NCBI RefSeq assembly: GCF_011038645.2
Contig: NZ_CP064955.1
Coordinates: 1,612,001 to 1,676,000 of the forward strand
DNA from: Corynebacterium qintianiae
Lineage (GTDB): Bacteria; Actinomycetota; Actinomycetes; Mycobacteriales; Mycobacteriaceae
Reading direction: 5' to 3'
DNA: 64,000 nucleotides
Part shown: piece after piece, positions 26,974 through 36,057 of the stretch
Position numbering within the stretch: the first letter of the stretch is position 1
Layout of the letters: the number at the start of each line of letters is the position of its first letter
Position numbers and translations under genes: made by a program
Notes under the pieces: model-generated
Told to the model about the DNA's origin: nothing
Database searches by the model: none
What the model saw: only the letters and a program-made list of their open reading frames with translations

Positions 26974-27678
26974 CTACCAGCGCGCAGTGAGAGCGCCGAT
27001 CGCGCACAGCGCCGCGAACGCCGCCGAGGCGGTGCGCAGAACCTCGGGCCCGAGCCGCACCGCCTGGGCACCCAGCACCCCCAGTTCCTCGTCCCCGATC
27101 CCGCCCTCGGGCCCGACGATGAGAACCACTTCGGCCGCAAAGGAAATCTCCCGCAGCGGGGTCGCGGCGTCCTCGTGCAAAACCAGGGCCTGCTTATCGA
27201 CGACCAGATCGCGCAGCTGGTTCGTTGTCACGGGCTCGGAAACCTGGGGCACCCACGCGCGCCGCGACTGCTTCGCCGCCTCCCGCGCGGCCGCCTGCCA
27301 CTTCGCCACCTGTTTGGGCTGCTTGTCCGCCGGCCAGCGGGCGATGGTGCGCTGCGAGATCCAGGGCACGATCGCGTCGGCGCCGCCTTGGACCGCCAAG
27401 TCGACGGCGAGCTCGGCGCGCTCTGACTTCGGGATCGCCTGCACGACGGTCACGCGCGGGGTAGGCCGCGGCACCTCGGTCACGGAGACAACGTCACCGG
27501 CCAGATAATCCTTGCCGCGGACCTCGCGGACGACGACCTCGGCGGCGGTCCCGGTGCCGTTCACCAGCACGATGTGTTCGCCGGCCGCGATCCGCTTCAC
27601 CGTGACCGCGTGGCGGCCCTCCGCCCCGTCGAGCACCCCGCGGGCGGGGTCCGCGGCGATGAAGTAGGGCAGGCTCAT
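26974..27678 (-). CDS. rsmE: 16S rRNA m3U1498 methyltransferase
   Basis: SPOUT-class methyltransferase acting on 30S subunits. 234 residues: PUA-like N-terminus ([20 protein letters not shown]), core [26 protein letters not shown] split by ISQRTIARW, and the trefoil-knot motif [14 protein letters not shown] followed by [12 protein letters not shown]. The ATG overlaps the dnaJ stop (ATGA). It contains a GTC GAT AAG copy of the dispersed word. Confidence 0.94.
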   Translation of the reverse strand: MSLPYFIAADPARGVLDGAEGRHAVTVKRIAAGEHIVLVNGTGTAAEVVVREVRGKDYLAGDVVSVTEVPRPTPRVTVVQAIPKSERAELAVDLAVQGGADAIVPWISQRTIARWPADKQPKQVAKWQAAAREAAKQSRRAWVPQVSEPVTTNQLRDLVVDKQALVLHEDAATPLREISFAAEVVLIVGPEGGIGDEELGVLGAQAVRLGPEVLRTASAAFAALCAIGALTARW

Positions 27679-28808
27679 CGGCGGAAGCGGCCGCGCATCC
27701 GGCCGAAGAAGGAGTCGTCGCGCGCCTGATCCTCGCTGGACACGGAGGCGGTGTGCGCGTGGCCATCGCGCAGAGCTTCGAGGGCTTCGCGCTCGTCGTC
27801 GCCGAGCTCGGTGGGCACGACCACGTCGATGTGGGCGATCATGTCACCGGCCTCCTGGCTGCGCAGGCGCGGCATGCCGGCGCCGGTGAGCACCACGCGC
27901 TCGTTCGGCTGCGTGCCGGCGGGGACCTCGATGACGGTCTCGCCGCCGCCGAGGGTGTCCACCGGCACGGAGGCGCCTAGGGCCGCCTCGTACATCGGGA
28001 CGGTCACCCGCAGGTGTAGGTTGTCGCCCTCCCGGGCGAAGACGGGGTGGGCCTCGGTGTGCACCTCCACGTAGAGATCGCCGGCGGGGCCGCCGCCGTG
28101 GCCGACCTCTCCCTGGCCCGCCATGCGGATGCGCATGCCGTCGGCGATGCCGGCCGGGATGTTCACGGTGAGGTCGCGGCGCGAGCGCACGCGACCGTCT
28201 CCGGCGCACTGGCGGCACGGGTCCTTGATCAGTTCGCCGAAGCCGCGGCACTTCGGGCAGTCGCGCGTGGTCATGATGTTGCCCAGGAAGGACTGCTGGA
28301 TTTCCTCCACCGAACCGGTGCCGTGGCACTGATCGCATGTGACCGGCTTGGACTTCGACTCCGACCCGGTGCCTGTGCAGGCGTCGCACAGCACTGCGGT
28401 GTCGACGGTGACGTCCTTCTTCACGCCGGTGAAAGCGTCGTCAAGCGAGATGGCGGTGCGCAACAGCGCGTCGTTGCCGGGCTGGACGCGCGAGCGGGGC
28501 TCGCGGCCCTGGCCCTGGCCACCGAAGAAGGCCTCGAAGATGTCACCGAAGCCGCCGAAACCGCCGGCGCCGCCCGGACCACCGGGGCCCTGCTCCATCG
28601 GGTCCCCGCCGCGGTCCACGATGCGGCGCTTCGAGGGGTCGAGCAGCACCTCCTGCGCCAGCGAGATCTCGCGGAACTTCTCCGCCGCCTCCTCGGACGG
28701 GTTGACGTCCGGGTGGTACTTGCGCGCCAGCTTGCGGTACGCCTTCTTGATCTCCTGCTCGGTCGCCTCACGGTCGACACCCAGGATCCCGTAGTAGTCA
28801 CGAGCCAC
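27675..28808 (-). CDS. dnaJ: chaperone DnaJ (type I, second corynebacterial copy type)
   Basis: Co-chaperone stimulating DnaK. 377 residues: J domain (HPD in KYHPDVN), Gly/Phe-rich linker, four zinc-finger repeats [32 protein letters not shown], and C-terminal substrate-binding domain ([10 protein letters not shown]…). GTG 28808 ([11 protein letters not shown]) is the family start; GAAAGG lies 13 bases upstream and would sit better before a non-standard ATT at 28820, so initiation is slightly uncertain. Follows hrcA, as usual for the dnaJ2 locus. Confidence 0.95.
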   Translation of the reverse strand: MARDYYGILGVDREATEQEIKKAYRKLARKYHPDVNPSEEAAEKFREISLAQEVLLDPSKRRIVDRGGDPMEQGPGGPGGAGGFGGFGDIFEAFFGGQGQGREPRSRVQPGNDALLRTAISLDDAFTGVKKDVTVDTAVLCDACTGTGSESKSKPVTCDQCHGTGSVEEIQQSFLGNIMTTRDCPKCRGFGELIKDPCRQCAGDGRVRSRRDLTVNIPAGIADGMRIRMAGQGEVGHGGGPAGDLYVEVHTEAHPVFAREGDNLHLRVTVPMYEAALGASVPVDTLGGGETVIEVPAGTQPNERVVLTGAGMPRLRSQEAGDMIAHIDVVVPTELGDDEREALEALRDGHAHTASVSSEDQARDDSFFGRMRGRFRR

Positions 28809-28829
28809 TTTGTTAATCAAGCCTTTCTG

Positions 28830-29849
28830 TTATTCACCACGCAGGATCCGGCTGATGTAGCGGGCCACCGTGGCAACCTTCTGAATCGTACCGGGGTAGT
28901 CCATGTAGGTGGGACCCACCACCCCTAGACCGCCGAGCGCCTCCCCGGTTCCATATGCAGTTGTAACAATAGAGGCGCGCGAAAATTCCTCGTCCTCGTT
29001 CTCGCGGCCGATGCGCACGCTGACGCGCTCGAGCTCCTGGGCGCCCGCGAGCAGCTTGAGCACCACCACCTGCTCTTCCAAGGCCGCGATGACGCTGTGG
29101 AGGTCCCCGCCGCTGACGGCCAGGTGCGTGAGGTTGGCGGCGCCGGCGATCAGCAGGCGGTCGCTGGGGTTCTCCACCAACGTGTCGATGAGCACCGCCG
29201 TCGCCCGCTCGACGGCATCCGCGATCTGCGGCGGCGCACCGGCGGCGAGCTCCAACAGAGACGTCGACGCCTCCGCCATGGTGGCGCCTACCAGCACGGT
29301 GTTCAGGGCGTCGCGCAGCAGGCGCACCTCGTCGTCTTCCAGGGAAGCGGCGAGCTCGACGTTGCGCTGGTCCACCCGGCCCGAATCGGTAATCAGCACC
29401 AGCAGCAGCCGGGTCGGCGCGAGCGCGACCACCTCGCAGTGCTTGACGCGCGAGACCTCGAGGGTGGGCAGCTGCACGACGGCGGCCTGGTTGGTGATCT
29501 GCGCGAGCAGCTGCACCGAGCGCCGCAGCACGTCCTCCAAGTCGGTGCCGTTCTCCAAAAAGTCAAGGATGGCGTGGCGCTCCGGTGCAGACAGCGGCTT
29601 GACCCCGTGCAGCGCATCCACGAACGCGCGGTAGCCCTTCTCCGTGGGCACGCGCCCCGAGCTGGAGTGCTGCTGGGCGATAAAACCGTCGCGCTCCAGC
29701 ACCGACATGTCGTTGCGGATCGTCGCCGACGACACGGTCAGGTTGTGCCGCTGCACCAGCGACTTCGAGCCCACCGGCTCCTGCAGGGCGATGTAGTCGG
29801 CCACGATGGCGCGAAGCACCGCCTGCCTGCGATCTTCTGCCCCACTCAT
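28830..29849 (-). CDS. hrcA: heat-inducible transcription repressor HrcA
   Basis: Represses groE/dnaK-type genes by binding the CIRCE operator. 339 residues: winged helix ([35 protein letters not shown]), then GAF-like and dimerisation regions with LTHLAVSGG and the C-terminal [28 protein letters not shown] lies 7 bases before the ATG. No CIRCE inverted repeat is seen near it. Confidence 0.95.
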   Translation of the reverse strand: MSGAEDRRQAVLRAIVADYIALQEPVGSKSLVQRHNLTVSSATIRNDMSVLERDGFIAQQHSSSGRVPTEKGYRAFVDALHGVKPLSAPERHAILDFLENGTDLEDVLRRSVQLLAQITNQAAVVQLPTLEVSRVKHCEVVALAPTRLLLVLITDSGRVDQRNVELAASLEDDEVRLLRDALNTVLVGATMAEASTSLLELAAGAPPQIADAVERATAVLIDTLVENPSDRLLIAGAANLTHLAVSGGDLHSVIAALEEQVVVLKLLAGAQELERVSVRIGRENEDEEFSRASIVTTAYGTGEALGGLGVVGPTYMDYPGTIQKVATVARYISRILRGE

Positions 29850-29869
29850 GCCGCCTACCTTACCTGCCG

Positions 29870-30973
29870 CTATTCCGCGGCCAGGATGTCGGTGATGATG
29901 CCGTCGGCAAGCAGGCGGCCCTCGTCGGTCACCGCGACCCGCTCACCCACCGTGAGAAGCCCGGCGCGCGCATGCTTATCGACGACCCCCCGGGCGCGCT
30001 GCCCAATCCAGTCGCGCGGCACCCCCTCCTTGAGGCGCAGGCCGAGCATGATGGCCTCGAAGTGGCGCTGCTCAGGTGTCAGGGTTTCTTGGTCGGCGAC
30101 GGGGAGCTGGCCGTCGCTAAGCAGCTGGCTGTAGCGCTCGGGGCGCTTGACGTTGTAGAAGCGCGTGTCGCCGATGAAGCTGTGCGCGCCGGGGCCCGCG
30201 CCCCACCACTGGCCGCCGCGCCAGTAGATCAAGTTGTGGCGGCACTGTCCACCCTCGCGCGCCCAGTTGGACACCTCGTACCAGCCGAAACCGGCCTCAT
30301 CTAAGGACCGCGAGATAATCTCGTAGCGGTCGGCGTAGACGTCCTCGCTCGGGGCGGGCAGCTCACCGCGCCGGACCTTGCGCGCCATCGCCGTTCCGTC
30401 TTCGACGATGAGCGAGTACGCGCTGACGTGGTCGACCCCGGTGGAGAGCACGGCGTCAAGCGTCGCGCGCACGTCATCGTCCGTCTCCGTCGGGGTGCCG
30501 TAGATCATGTCGAGGTTGACATGCGTGAAGCCTGCGGCACGGGCCTCCGTGGCGGCGGCGACGGCGCGGCCAGGGGTGTGCATGCGGTCGAGCACCCTGA
30601 GCACGGGAGTGGAGGCGGACTGCATACCCAGCGAGACGCGCGTGAACCCCGCCTCGAGCAGGCCCTCGAAGTACGCGGGACTGGTCGACTCCGGGTTCGA
30701 CTCGGTTGTCACCTCCGCACCGGGCGCGAGCCCCACGTGTTCGCGGACCATGCCCATGATGCGGCCGAGGCCTTCCGCACCCAGCAGCGAGGGCGTGCCG
30801 CCGCCGATGAACACCGTCTCCGCAGGCTGGGTCTTAGCCAGGGAGAGCTCCGCCTCCAGCGCGCGCAGGTACGCCTCGTGGGAGGTTTCCACCTCGGTGG
30901 GCGTGTAGGTGTTGAAGTCGCAGTAACCGCAGCGGGTCGCGCAGAAGGGGACGTGGATGTAAAGGCCGAACAT
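29870..30973 (-). CDS. hemW: radical SAM heme chaperone HemW (oxygen-independent coproporphyrinogen oxidase-like)
   Basis: 367 residues with the radical SAM cluster motif CATRCGYC near residue 11, GGGTPSLL, and the HemW hallmark HNLIYWRGG (HNxxYW) that separates it from HemN. HemW delivers heme to membrane targets. ATG 30973 gives [11 protein letters not shown], the family N-terminus. Contains a GTC GAT AAG copy of the dispersed word. Confidence 0.93.
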   Translation of the reverse strand: MFGLYIHVPFCATRCGYCDFNTYTPTEVETSHEAYLRALEAELSLAKTQPAETVFIGGGTPSLLGAEGLGRIMGMVREHVGLAPGAEVTTESNPESTSPAYFEGLLEAGFTRVSLGMQSASTPVLRVLDRMHTPGRAVAAATEARAAGFTHVNLDMIYGTPTETDDDVRATLDAVLSTGVDHVSAYSLIVEDGTAMARKVRRGELPAPSEDVYADRYEIISRSLDEAGFGWYEVSNWAREGGQCRHNLIYWRGGQWWGAGPGAHSFIGDTRFYNVKRPERYSQLLSDGQLPVADQETLTPEQRHFEAIMLGLRLKEGVPRDWIGQRARGVVDKHARAGLLTVGERVAVTDEGRLLADGIITDILAAE

Positions 30974-30984
30974 GGCCCCCAAAC

Positions 30985-31653
30985 TTACGCGCCGCGGCGG
31001 GAGCGTTTGGCGGCGACCTTGGCCACGATGGCGTCGATGCGCGCGCGCTCCGCCAAAAAACTCGGGGGGTTCGCACCGCGCATCGTGCGGGTGAACGCGG
31101 GGTGGTCGACGCAGACTGTTTCCATCCAGCCCTCGACGGCCGCCTCGACGAGGTCGCCGATGCGGGCGTAGAGGTGCGGCAGGCTCACCGCGCCAAGCTC
31201 GCGGGCGACCATGTCGGTCTGCTCGAGGGTGAAGTCGACGATCTCGGTGAGGTGCTGCACCGTCAGCTCCGTGCGGCCGGTCAGGGCGTCGTTCATCGTG
31301 CGCACCGAGAAGGGGGCGGTGAGAGGGAAGAGATCCTCGAGCCCCGCGGCGTCGAGAAGCTCGGGCTGCGGGATGCGCTCCTCCGCGCTGGCCGAGGCCG
31401 ACAGGATGCCGGCGCGCATGCCGGAGGTCAGGGCCTGGCGCAAGCCGATGAGCTCACCGACGACGCGGCGGGCGTCCTGGCGGGCGTCGTCGACGATCTC
31501 GGAGAACTCGGCGAGGCAGTCGTCAGTGAGCTCCCCGTCGTAGTCCGCCACCGCCTCGGCGACGTGCTCGATGTACTCCGCGACCTCGTCACCGATGTTG
31601 TAAATCTCCTGGGTCAGCTCACGGTGGCGCAGGACCGCGGCGGTTTTCTGCAC
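30985..31653 (-). CDS. conserved helical protein of unknown function
   Basis: 222 residues, soluble, almost entirely helical and acidic-to-basic along its length (EYIEHVAEAVADYDGELTD near the start; AKRSRRGA at the end). No recognised motif. GTG 31653 is chosen because AAAGGGGG stands 8 bases upstream; the TTG at 31680 would place that ribosome binding site inside the gene. Sits 11 bases upstream of hemW and is probably co-transcribed. Confidence 0.78.
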   Translation of the reverse strand: MQKTAAVLRHRELTQEIYNIGDEVAEYIEHVAEAVADYDGELTDDCLAEFSEIVDDARQDARRVVGELIGLRQALTSGMRAGILSASASAEERIPQPELLDAAGLEDLFPLTAPFSVRTMNDALTGRTELTVQHLTEIVDFTLEQTDMVARELGAVSLPHLYARIGDLVEAAVEGWMETVCVDHPAFTRTMRGANPPSFLAERARIDAIVAKVAAKRSRRGA

Positions 31654-31747
31654 TTGTGAGCCCCCTTTGGATCTCCCCAACTTTCGGATTTGCTGGGAGG
31701 AATGTTAGCGCGCGGGCCCCGCCGAGCACCGGCGGCGCGCCGAGGAA

Positions 31748-33586
31748 CTAGCGCTTGTACAGCTCCTCGATCTCCCGGGCGAAGCGCTTGGCCACAACAT
31801 TGCGCTTGACCTTCATCGTCGGGGTCATCTCATCGTCCTTCTCGCTCAGGTCGCGCTCGAGGATCCGGAACTTCTTGATTGCCTCCGCACGCGACACCGT
31901 CGCGTTGGCGACGTTCACGGCGTCCTGCACCGCGGCGCGAAGTTCCGCGTCGTGGGCGAGCTGGCGCAGCGACTTGGACTCCGGCACGTTGTTCTCGGCC
32001 TTCCATCGCTTCAGCTCCTCCGCGTCGAGTGTGACCAGCAGGCCTACGAAAGGCTTGCCGTCCCCGACCACGAGAGCGTTGGACACGAGCGGATCCTGAC
32101 GGATGATCTCCTCGAGCGGGCCCGGGGACACGTTCTTGCCGCCCGCGGTGACGATGAGGTCCTTCTTGCGGCCGGTGATGCGCACGAAGCCGTCGTCGTC
32201 GATCTCGCCGAGGTCGCCGGTATTGAACCAACCGTCGGTGACGGCGTTCTCGGTGGCCTCGGGGTTATTCCAATACGAGGTGAACACACCGTCGCCGCTG
32301 ATCTCAATCTCGCCGTCGGCGCTGATGCGGGCGGCGTATCCGTTGACCGGTCGACCCACGGTGCCGATCCGGCAGTGCTCGCTGTTGTTCACGCACGCCG
32401 CGGCGGTGGTCTCGGTCAGGCCGTAACCCTCGTAGATGGGGATGCCCATGCCGCGGAAGAAGTGGCTGAGCTCCGCGCTCATTGCGGAACCGCCGGTGAT
32501 CCCGTACTCCGCCCGGCCGCCTATGGCGGCCTTCACCTTCGAATACACGAGCTTATCGAACACCTTGACCTGCGCCTTGAGCAGCGGGCCCGGACCCTGC
32601 GGGGTATCCAAAGCGCGGGAGTAGGCAATGGCGGCGCGCTCCGCGGCGAGGAACACCTTTTTACCGATGCCCGAGCCGTCCGCCGCCTTGTTGTAGGCGG
32701 CGCCGCGCACCTTCTCAAACACGCGGGGCACACCGAGGACCATGTGCGGCTTCGCGCGCTGCAGCTCGACGGTCAGTGTGCCGGTGTCCCCCCAGTGGGA
32801 TTGCGTCGCGCCGTGCATGGTCAGCGCGAGCGAGACCGCGCGCTGCAGCACGTGGGCCAGCGGCAGGAAGGTCACCACGTGCCTGCCGGGCTTTGCCACC
32901 GCGCCGATCGGGTTCGCCCCCAGCGCTGTTGCCTGGTGGTACCAGTTCAGGTGGGTGAGGTTCACGCCTTTCGGCCGGCCGGTGGTGCCGGAGGTGTAGA
33001 CGATGGAGGCGAGGGTGTCGTGGGTGATGCCGGCCACGCGGGCGTCGACAAGCTCCTGTGAGACGTCGGCCCCTTCGGCCTTGAGCTCATCGAGCCCGCC
33101 CGAGTTGAACTCGACGATGCGCTGCAGCTGCGACGGCGACCCGCTCAGGCGCGGCTGCCCGCCCTCGCCGACGAGCAGGTGCTCCATGGCCGCTGTGTTG
33201 TCGCGGCTTTCGGTGAAGGCGAGCTTGGCCCCGGAGTCCTCGATGATCCACTGGATCTGGTGCGCGGAGCTCGACGGGTACACGGGCACGGTGGCGGCGC
33301 CGACGGACCAGATGGCCAGGTCTGCGAGCGTCCATTCGTACCGGGTGTTGGAGTGCAGCACGACTCGGTCGCCCGCCTCGATGCCGTTCGCGATCAACCC
33401 CTTGGCCAGGGCGCGCACCTCGGCGAGAAACTCGCTGGCGGTGACTTCGACCCAGTCGAACTTGCTGGGGCGGTGGAAGAGCACCAGGTCCGGGTTGGCC
33501 GTGCATAGGTCGATGATGGTGGACAGAGCATTCTCATCGGGGTTGAGGGTGAAGCCAGCCTCGGAGCGGTACGTGTTCGTAGTCAT
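31748..33586 (-). CDS. fadD: long-chain fatty acid CoA ligase (FadD15-like)
   Basis: Activates fatty acids to acyl-CoA through an acyl-AMP intermediate. 612 residues with the AMP-binding P-loop YTSGTTGRPKGVNLTH, YGLTETTAA, the hinge region GWFNTGDLGEIDDDGFVRITGRKKD split over about 30 residues, and the C-terminal KRNVVAKRF. Single-gene transcript; its substrate range is not decidable. Confidence 0.93.
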   Translation of the reverse strand: MTTNTYRSEAGFTLNPDENALSTIIDLCTANPDLVLFHRPSKFDWVEVTASEFLAEVRALAKGLIANGIEAGDRVVLHSNTRYEWTLADLAIWSVGAATVPVYPSSSAHQIQWIIEDSGAKLAFTESRDNTAAMEHLLVGEGGQPRLSGSPSQLQRIVEFNSGGLDELKAEGADVSQELVDARVAGITHDTLASIVYTSGTTGRPKGVNLTHLNWYHQATALGANPIGAVAKPGRHVVTFLPLAHVLQRAVSLALTMHGATQSHWGDTGTLTVELQRAKPHMVLGVPRVFEKVRGAAYNKAADGSGIGKKVFLAAERAAIAYSRALDTPQGPGPLLKAQVKVFDKLVYSKVKAAIGGRAEYGITGGSAMSAELSHFFRGMGIPIYEGYGLTETTAAACVNNSEHCRIGTVGRPVNGYAARISADGEIEISGDGVFTSYWNNPEATENAVTDGWFNTGDLGEIDDDGFVRITGRKKDLIVTAGGKNVSPGPLEEIIRQDPLVSNALVVGDGKPFVGLLVTLDAEELKRWKAENNVPESKSLRQLAHDAELRAAVQDAVNVANATVSRAEAIKKFRILERDLSEKDDEMTPTMKVKRNVVAKRFAREIEELYKR

Positions 33587-33659
33587 ATTTTCGGATAATA
33601 CCCGCCCACGTCACTCGGATATCCGACACGGGTGACTTTTGGCACAATGGCCTCTTGTG

Positions 33660-35792
33660 ATGAACGTGGACCTCCTCAACGCCCTCGCCACCTCCTACGG
33701 GTTCGGGCTCAGCTACTGGGCATCGAACGGTCTGCTCACCGAGCCGCCGAAGACCTCCTACATCAAGCTCCTGCGCGCCCAAGGGGTGCCGCTTGGCGAC
33801 GACCCCAGCGACGACGAGCTGGACTTCTACCTGCAGCAGCGCCGGGCCGAGATGGCGACTCGCCCGCTGCCGCCGTGCGTCATCGCCACCGCGGGCCAGG
33901 AGAAGCACTTCAACGTCCACGTCCACGACGGCCACACCGCCCACTGTTGGATCCGCCTCGAGGACGGCACCCCGCGCGACGCGTACCAGGACGAGAATTG
34001 GGCGACACCGTACACCGACACCGACGGCGTCACCTGGGGCGAGGCGACGTTCCACGTCCCCGGCGACCTGCCCCCCGGCTGGCATGAGCTGCACTTGGAG
34101 TCCGACAACCTGGACGCGGTGTGCACCCTCATCGTCGTGCCCAACACATTGCAGACCAGCCAGCGCTTCATCAAACAGCGCACCTGGGGCGTTATGGCGC
34201 AGCTGTATTCCGCACGCTCCTCACGCTCCTGGGGAATCGGCGACCTGGGTGACCTGGGCCACCTGGCCGAGGTCGTCGCCGCCGAGGGCGCAGATTACCT
34301 CCAGATCAACCCCGTTCACGCCGCCGAACCCGAGCCGCCGGTCGAGGATTCGCCCTACCTGCCCACCTCGCGGCGCTTCGTCAACCCCATCTACATCGCC
34401 GTCGAGGACGTGCCCGAGTGGGGCGCCCTCGACGCGGAGGTCCGCAGCGAGATCCTCGACGCCGCCGCTCCGCTGAAGGAGGCGAACACCTCCGCGGAGG
34501 CGATCGAGCGCAACGGCATCTTCGCCGTCAAGCTCGCGGCGCTGCGGGAGCTGTTCTACCTCGCGGAGCAGGACGGGGGGCGCCGGGAAGCGTTCGCCGC
34601 CTTCGCCGAGGACGAGGGGGAGGGCCTGCGCGAATTCGCCCGCTGGTGCGCCGAGCAGGTATCCAACGCGGGCCGGCATGCCGGTTACAGCCTGGAGCAC
34701 GACGAGGAAGCAGTGCGTTTCTACATGTGGCTGCAGTTCGTCGCCGACGAGCAGCGCCGGCGCGCGCAGGAGCGTGCGAAGGCCGCCGGTATGGACATTG
34801 GCATCGTCACCGACCTCGCCGTCGGCGTGCACCCCGGGGGTGCGGACGCCCACACGCTTGCCGACGTCCTAGTCCAAGACGCCTCGGTCGGAGCCCCCCC
34901 GGACCAGTACTCCCAGCAAGGCCAGGACTGGTCACAGCCGCCGTGGGACCCCCGGGCTCTGGCGGAGCAGGGATACGCGCCGTGGAGGGATTTGCTGCGT
35001 ACCGTGCTGCGCCACTCGGGCGGCGTGCGCGTCGACCACATCCTCGGCCTGTTCCGCCTCTTCTGGATCCCCCGCATGGAGTCCCCCACCGAGGGCGCGT
35101 ACATGAACTATGACCACGAGGCGATGGTTGGCGTGCTCGCGCTGGAGGCGGAGCGCGCCGGAGCGATCGTGGTCGGCGAGGACTTGGGCACCTTCGAGCC
35201 GTGGGTCCAGGACGTGCTGCGCGACAAGGGCATCCTGGGAACCTCGGTGCTGTGGTTCGAGTCCTCCGAGCCCGAAGGCTCGCCGAAGCGCCCCACCCAG
35301 TACCGCAACCTCTGCCTGACCTCGGTGGGCACCCATGACCTGCCGCCGACAGCCGGCTACCTCAAGGGCGCGCACAACGAGCTGCGGGTGGAGCTCGACC
35401 TCGTGGAGGAAACGCTTGAGGAGCTCAACGCCTCCGACGCGGTGTGGACGGGCGCGGTGCTCGACACCGTGCGCGAGTCGGGCGCCTTCGACGGCACGGA
35501 CCTGGCCGATAAGGTCTTCTCCGAGCTCGAGCCGGAGGACTTCGGTGACATCGAGGACCTGCTCGTGGGGTTGAACCGCTTCGTCGCCTCCACGCCGTCG
35601 GCTTTGACCTGCACCAACCTGGTGGACATGGTAGGCGACCTGCGCATCCAGAACCAGCCGGGGACGAACGCGGAGCAGTACTCCAACTGGTGCGTCCCGC
35701 TCGCGGACGGCGAGGGCAACGCCGTGCTTATCGACGACCTCCCCCACAACCCCCTGTTCAAGCGCGTGGCGGAGGCGTCGAAGAGAACTTAG
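33660..35792 (+). CDS. malQ: 4-alpha-glucanotransferase (amylomaltase, GH77)
   Basis: Transfers maltodextrin segments and releases glucose in maltose/glycogen metabolism. 710 residues, with an N-terminal beta-rich extension common in Actinobacteria and the GH77 core: GVRVDHILGLFR (nucleophile Asp), VVGEDLGTFEP (acid/base Glu) and VGTHDLPPTAG (transition-state Asp). A CACAAT box at 33643-33648 is 8 bases before GTG 33657, so that GTG, one codon upstream of ATG 33660, is an alternative leaderless start. Confidence 0.95.
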   Translation: MNVDLLNALATSYGFGLSYWASNGLLTEPPKTSYIKLLRAQGVPLGDDPSDDELDFYLQQRRAEMATRPLPPCVIATAGQEKHFNVHVHDGHTAHCWIRLEDGTPRDAYQDENWATPYTDTDGVTWGEATFHVPGDLPPGWHELHLESDNLDAVCTLIVVPNTLQTSQRFIKQRTWGVMAQLYSARSSRSWGIGDLGDLGHLAEVVAAEGADYLQINPVHAAEPEPPVEDSPYLPTSRRFVNPIYIAVEDVPEWGALDAEVRSEILDAAAPLKEANTSAEAIERNGIFAVKLAALRELFYLAEQDGGRREAFAAFAEDEGEGLREFARWCAEQVSNAGRHAGYSLEHDEEAVRFYMWLQFVADEQRRRAQERAKAAGMDIGIVTDLAVGVHPGGADAHTLADVLVQDASVGAPPDQYSQQGQDWSQPPWDPRALAEQGYAPWRDLLRTVLRHSGGVRVDHILGLFRLFWIPRMESPTEGAYMNYDHEAMVGVLALEAERAGAIVVGEDLGTFEPWVQDVLRDKGILGTSVLWFESSEPEGSPKRPTQYRNLCLTSVGTHDLPPTAGYLKGAHNELRVELDLVEETLEELNASDAVWTGAVLDTVRESGAFDGTDLADKVFSELEPEDFGDIEDLLVGLNRFVASTPSALTCTNLVDMVGDLRIQNQPGTNAEQYSNWCVPLADGEGNAVLIDDLPHNPLFKRVAEASKRT

Positions 35793-35795
35793 GTC

Positions 35796-35936
35796 CTAGA
35801 GCAGGCTGGCGAGCGCGGCGAGGACTACCAGGGCGATCATGACGTAGAGGATCTGCGTCACGCGCGACTGGGGGTACTTGCGGCGCTCTTTCGGCAGCTG
35901 GGCGTCCTGCCTGCGCAGTTCTTCAGGGTTTGCCAT
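35796..35936 (-). CDS. 46-residue single-helix membrane protein
   Basis: Translates as a charged N-terminal half (MANPEELRRQDAQLPKERRK) followed by one transmembrane helix (ILYVMIALVVLAALASLL). The ATG lies within the end of the preceding small ORF and the stop abuts that of malQ. Codon use is like the neighbours. Size, topology and tight overlap support a real gene; function unknown. Confidence 0.6.
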   Translation of the reverse strand: MANPEELRRQDAQLPKERRKYPQSRVTQILYVMIALVVLAALASLL

Positions 35937-36057
35937 GGTTGGCTAGCTTACTGATCCAGTCCACGACCCGCAGTATCGCCGCCGCCGCGACTCCGGCCAG
36001 CGGCATAACCACGGCAAGCACGATCGGCAGCTGAAACCAGGGAGAGAGCTCGTACAT
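35923..36057 (-). CDS. 44-residue single-helix membrane protein
   Basis: Begins MYELSPWFQLPIVLAVVM and is almost all one hydrophobic helix ending near AAAAILRVVDW, then a short polar tail. Its ATG follows the stop of the M3 peptidase gene directly (TAG ATG) and its end overlaps the next small gene by 14 bases, so all three are likely translated from one mRNA. Confidence 0.55.
   Translation of the reverse strand: MYELSPWFQLPIVLAVVMPLAGVAAAAILRVVDWISKLANHGKP

Noticed and set aside
25944..27140. Longer phoH start overlapping rsmE
   Set aside because: The extension is an alternative frame of rsmE and is Arg/Ser-rich; family start is at 26951.
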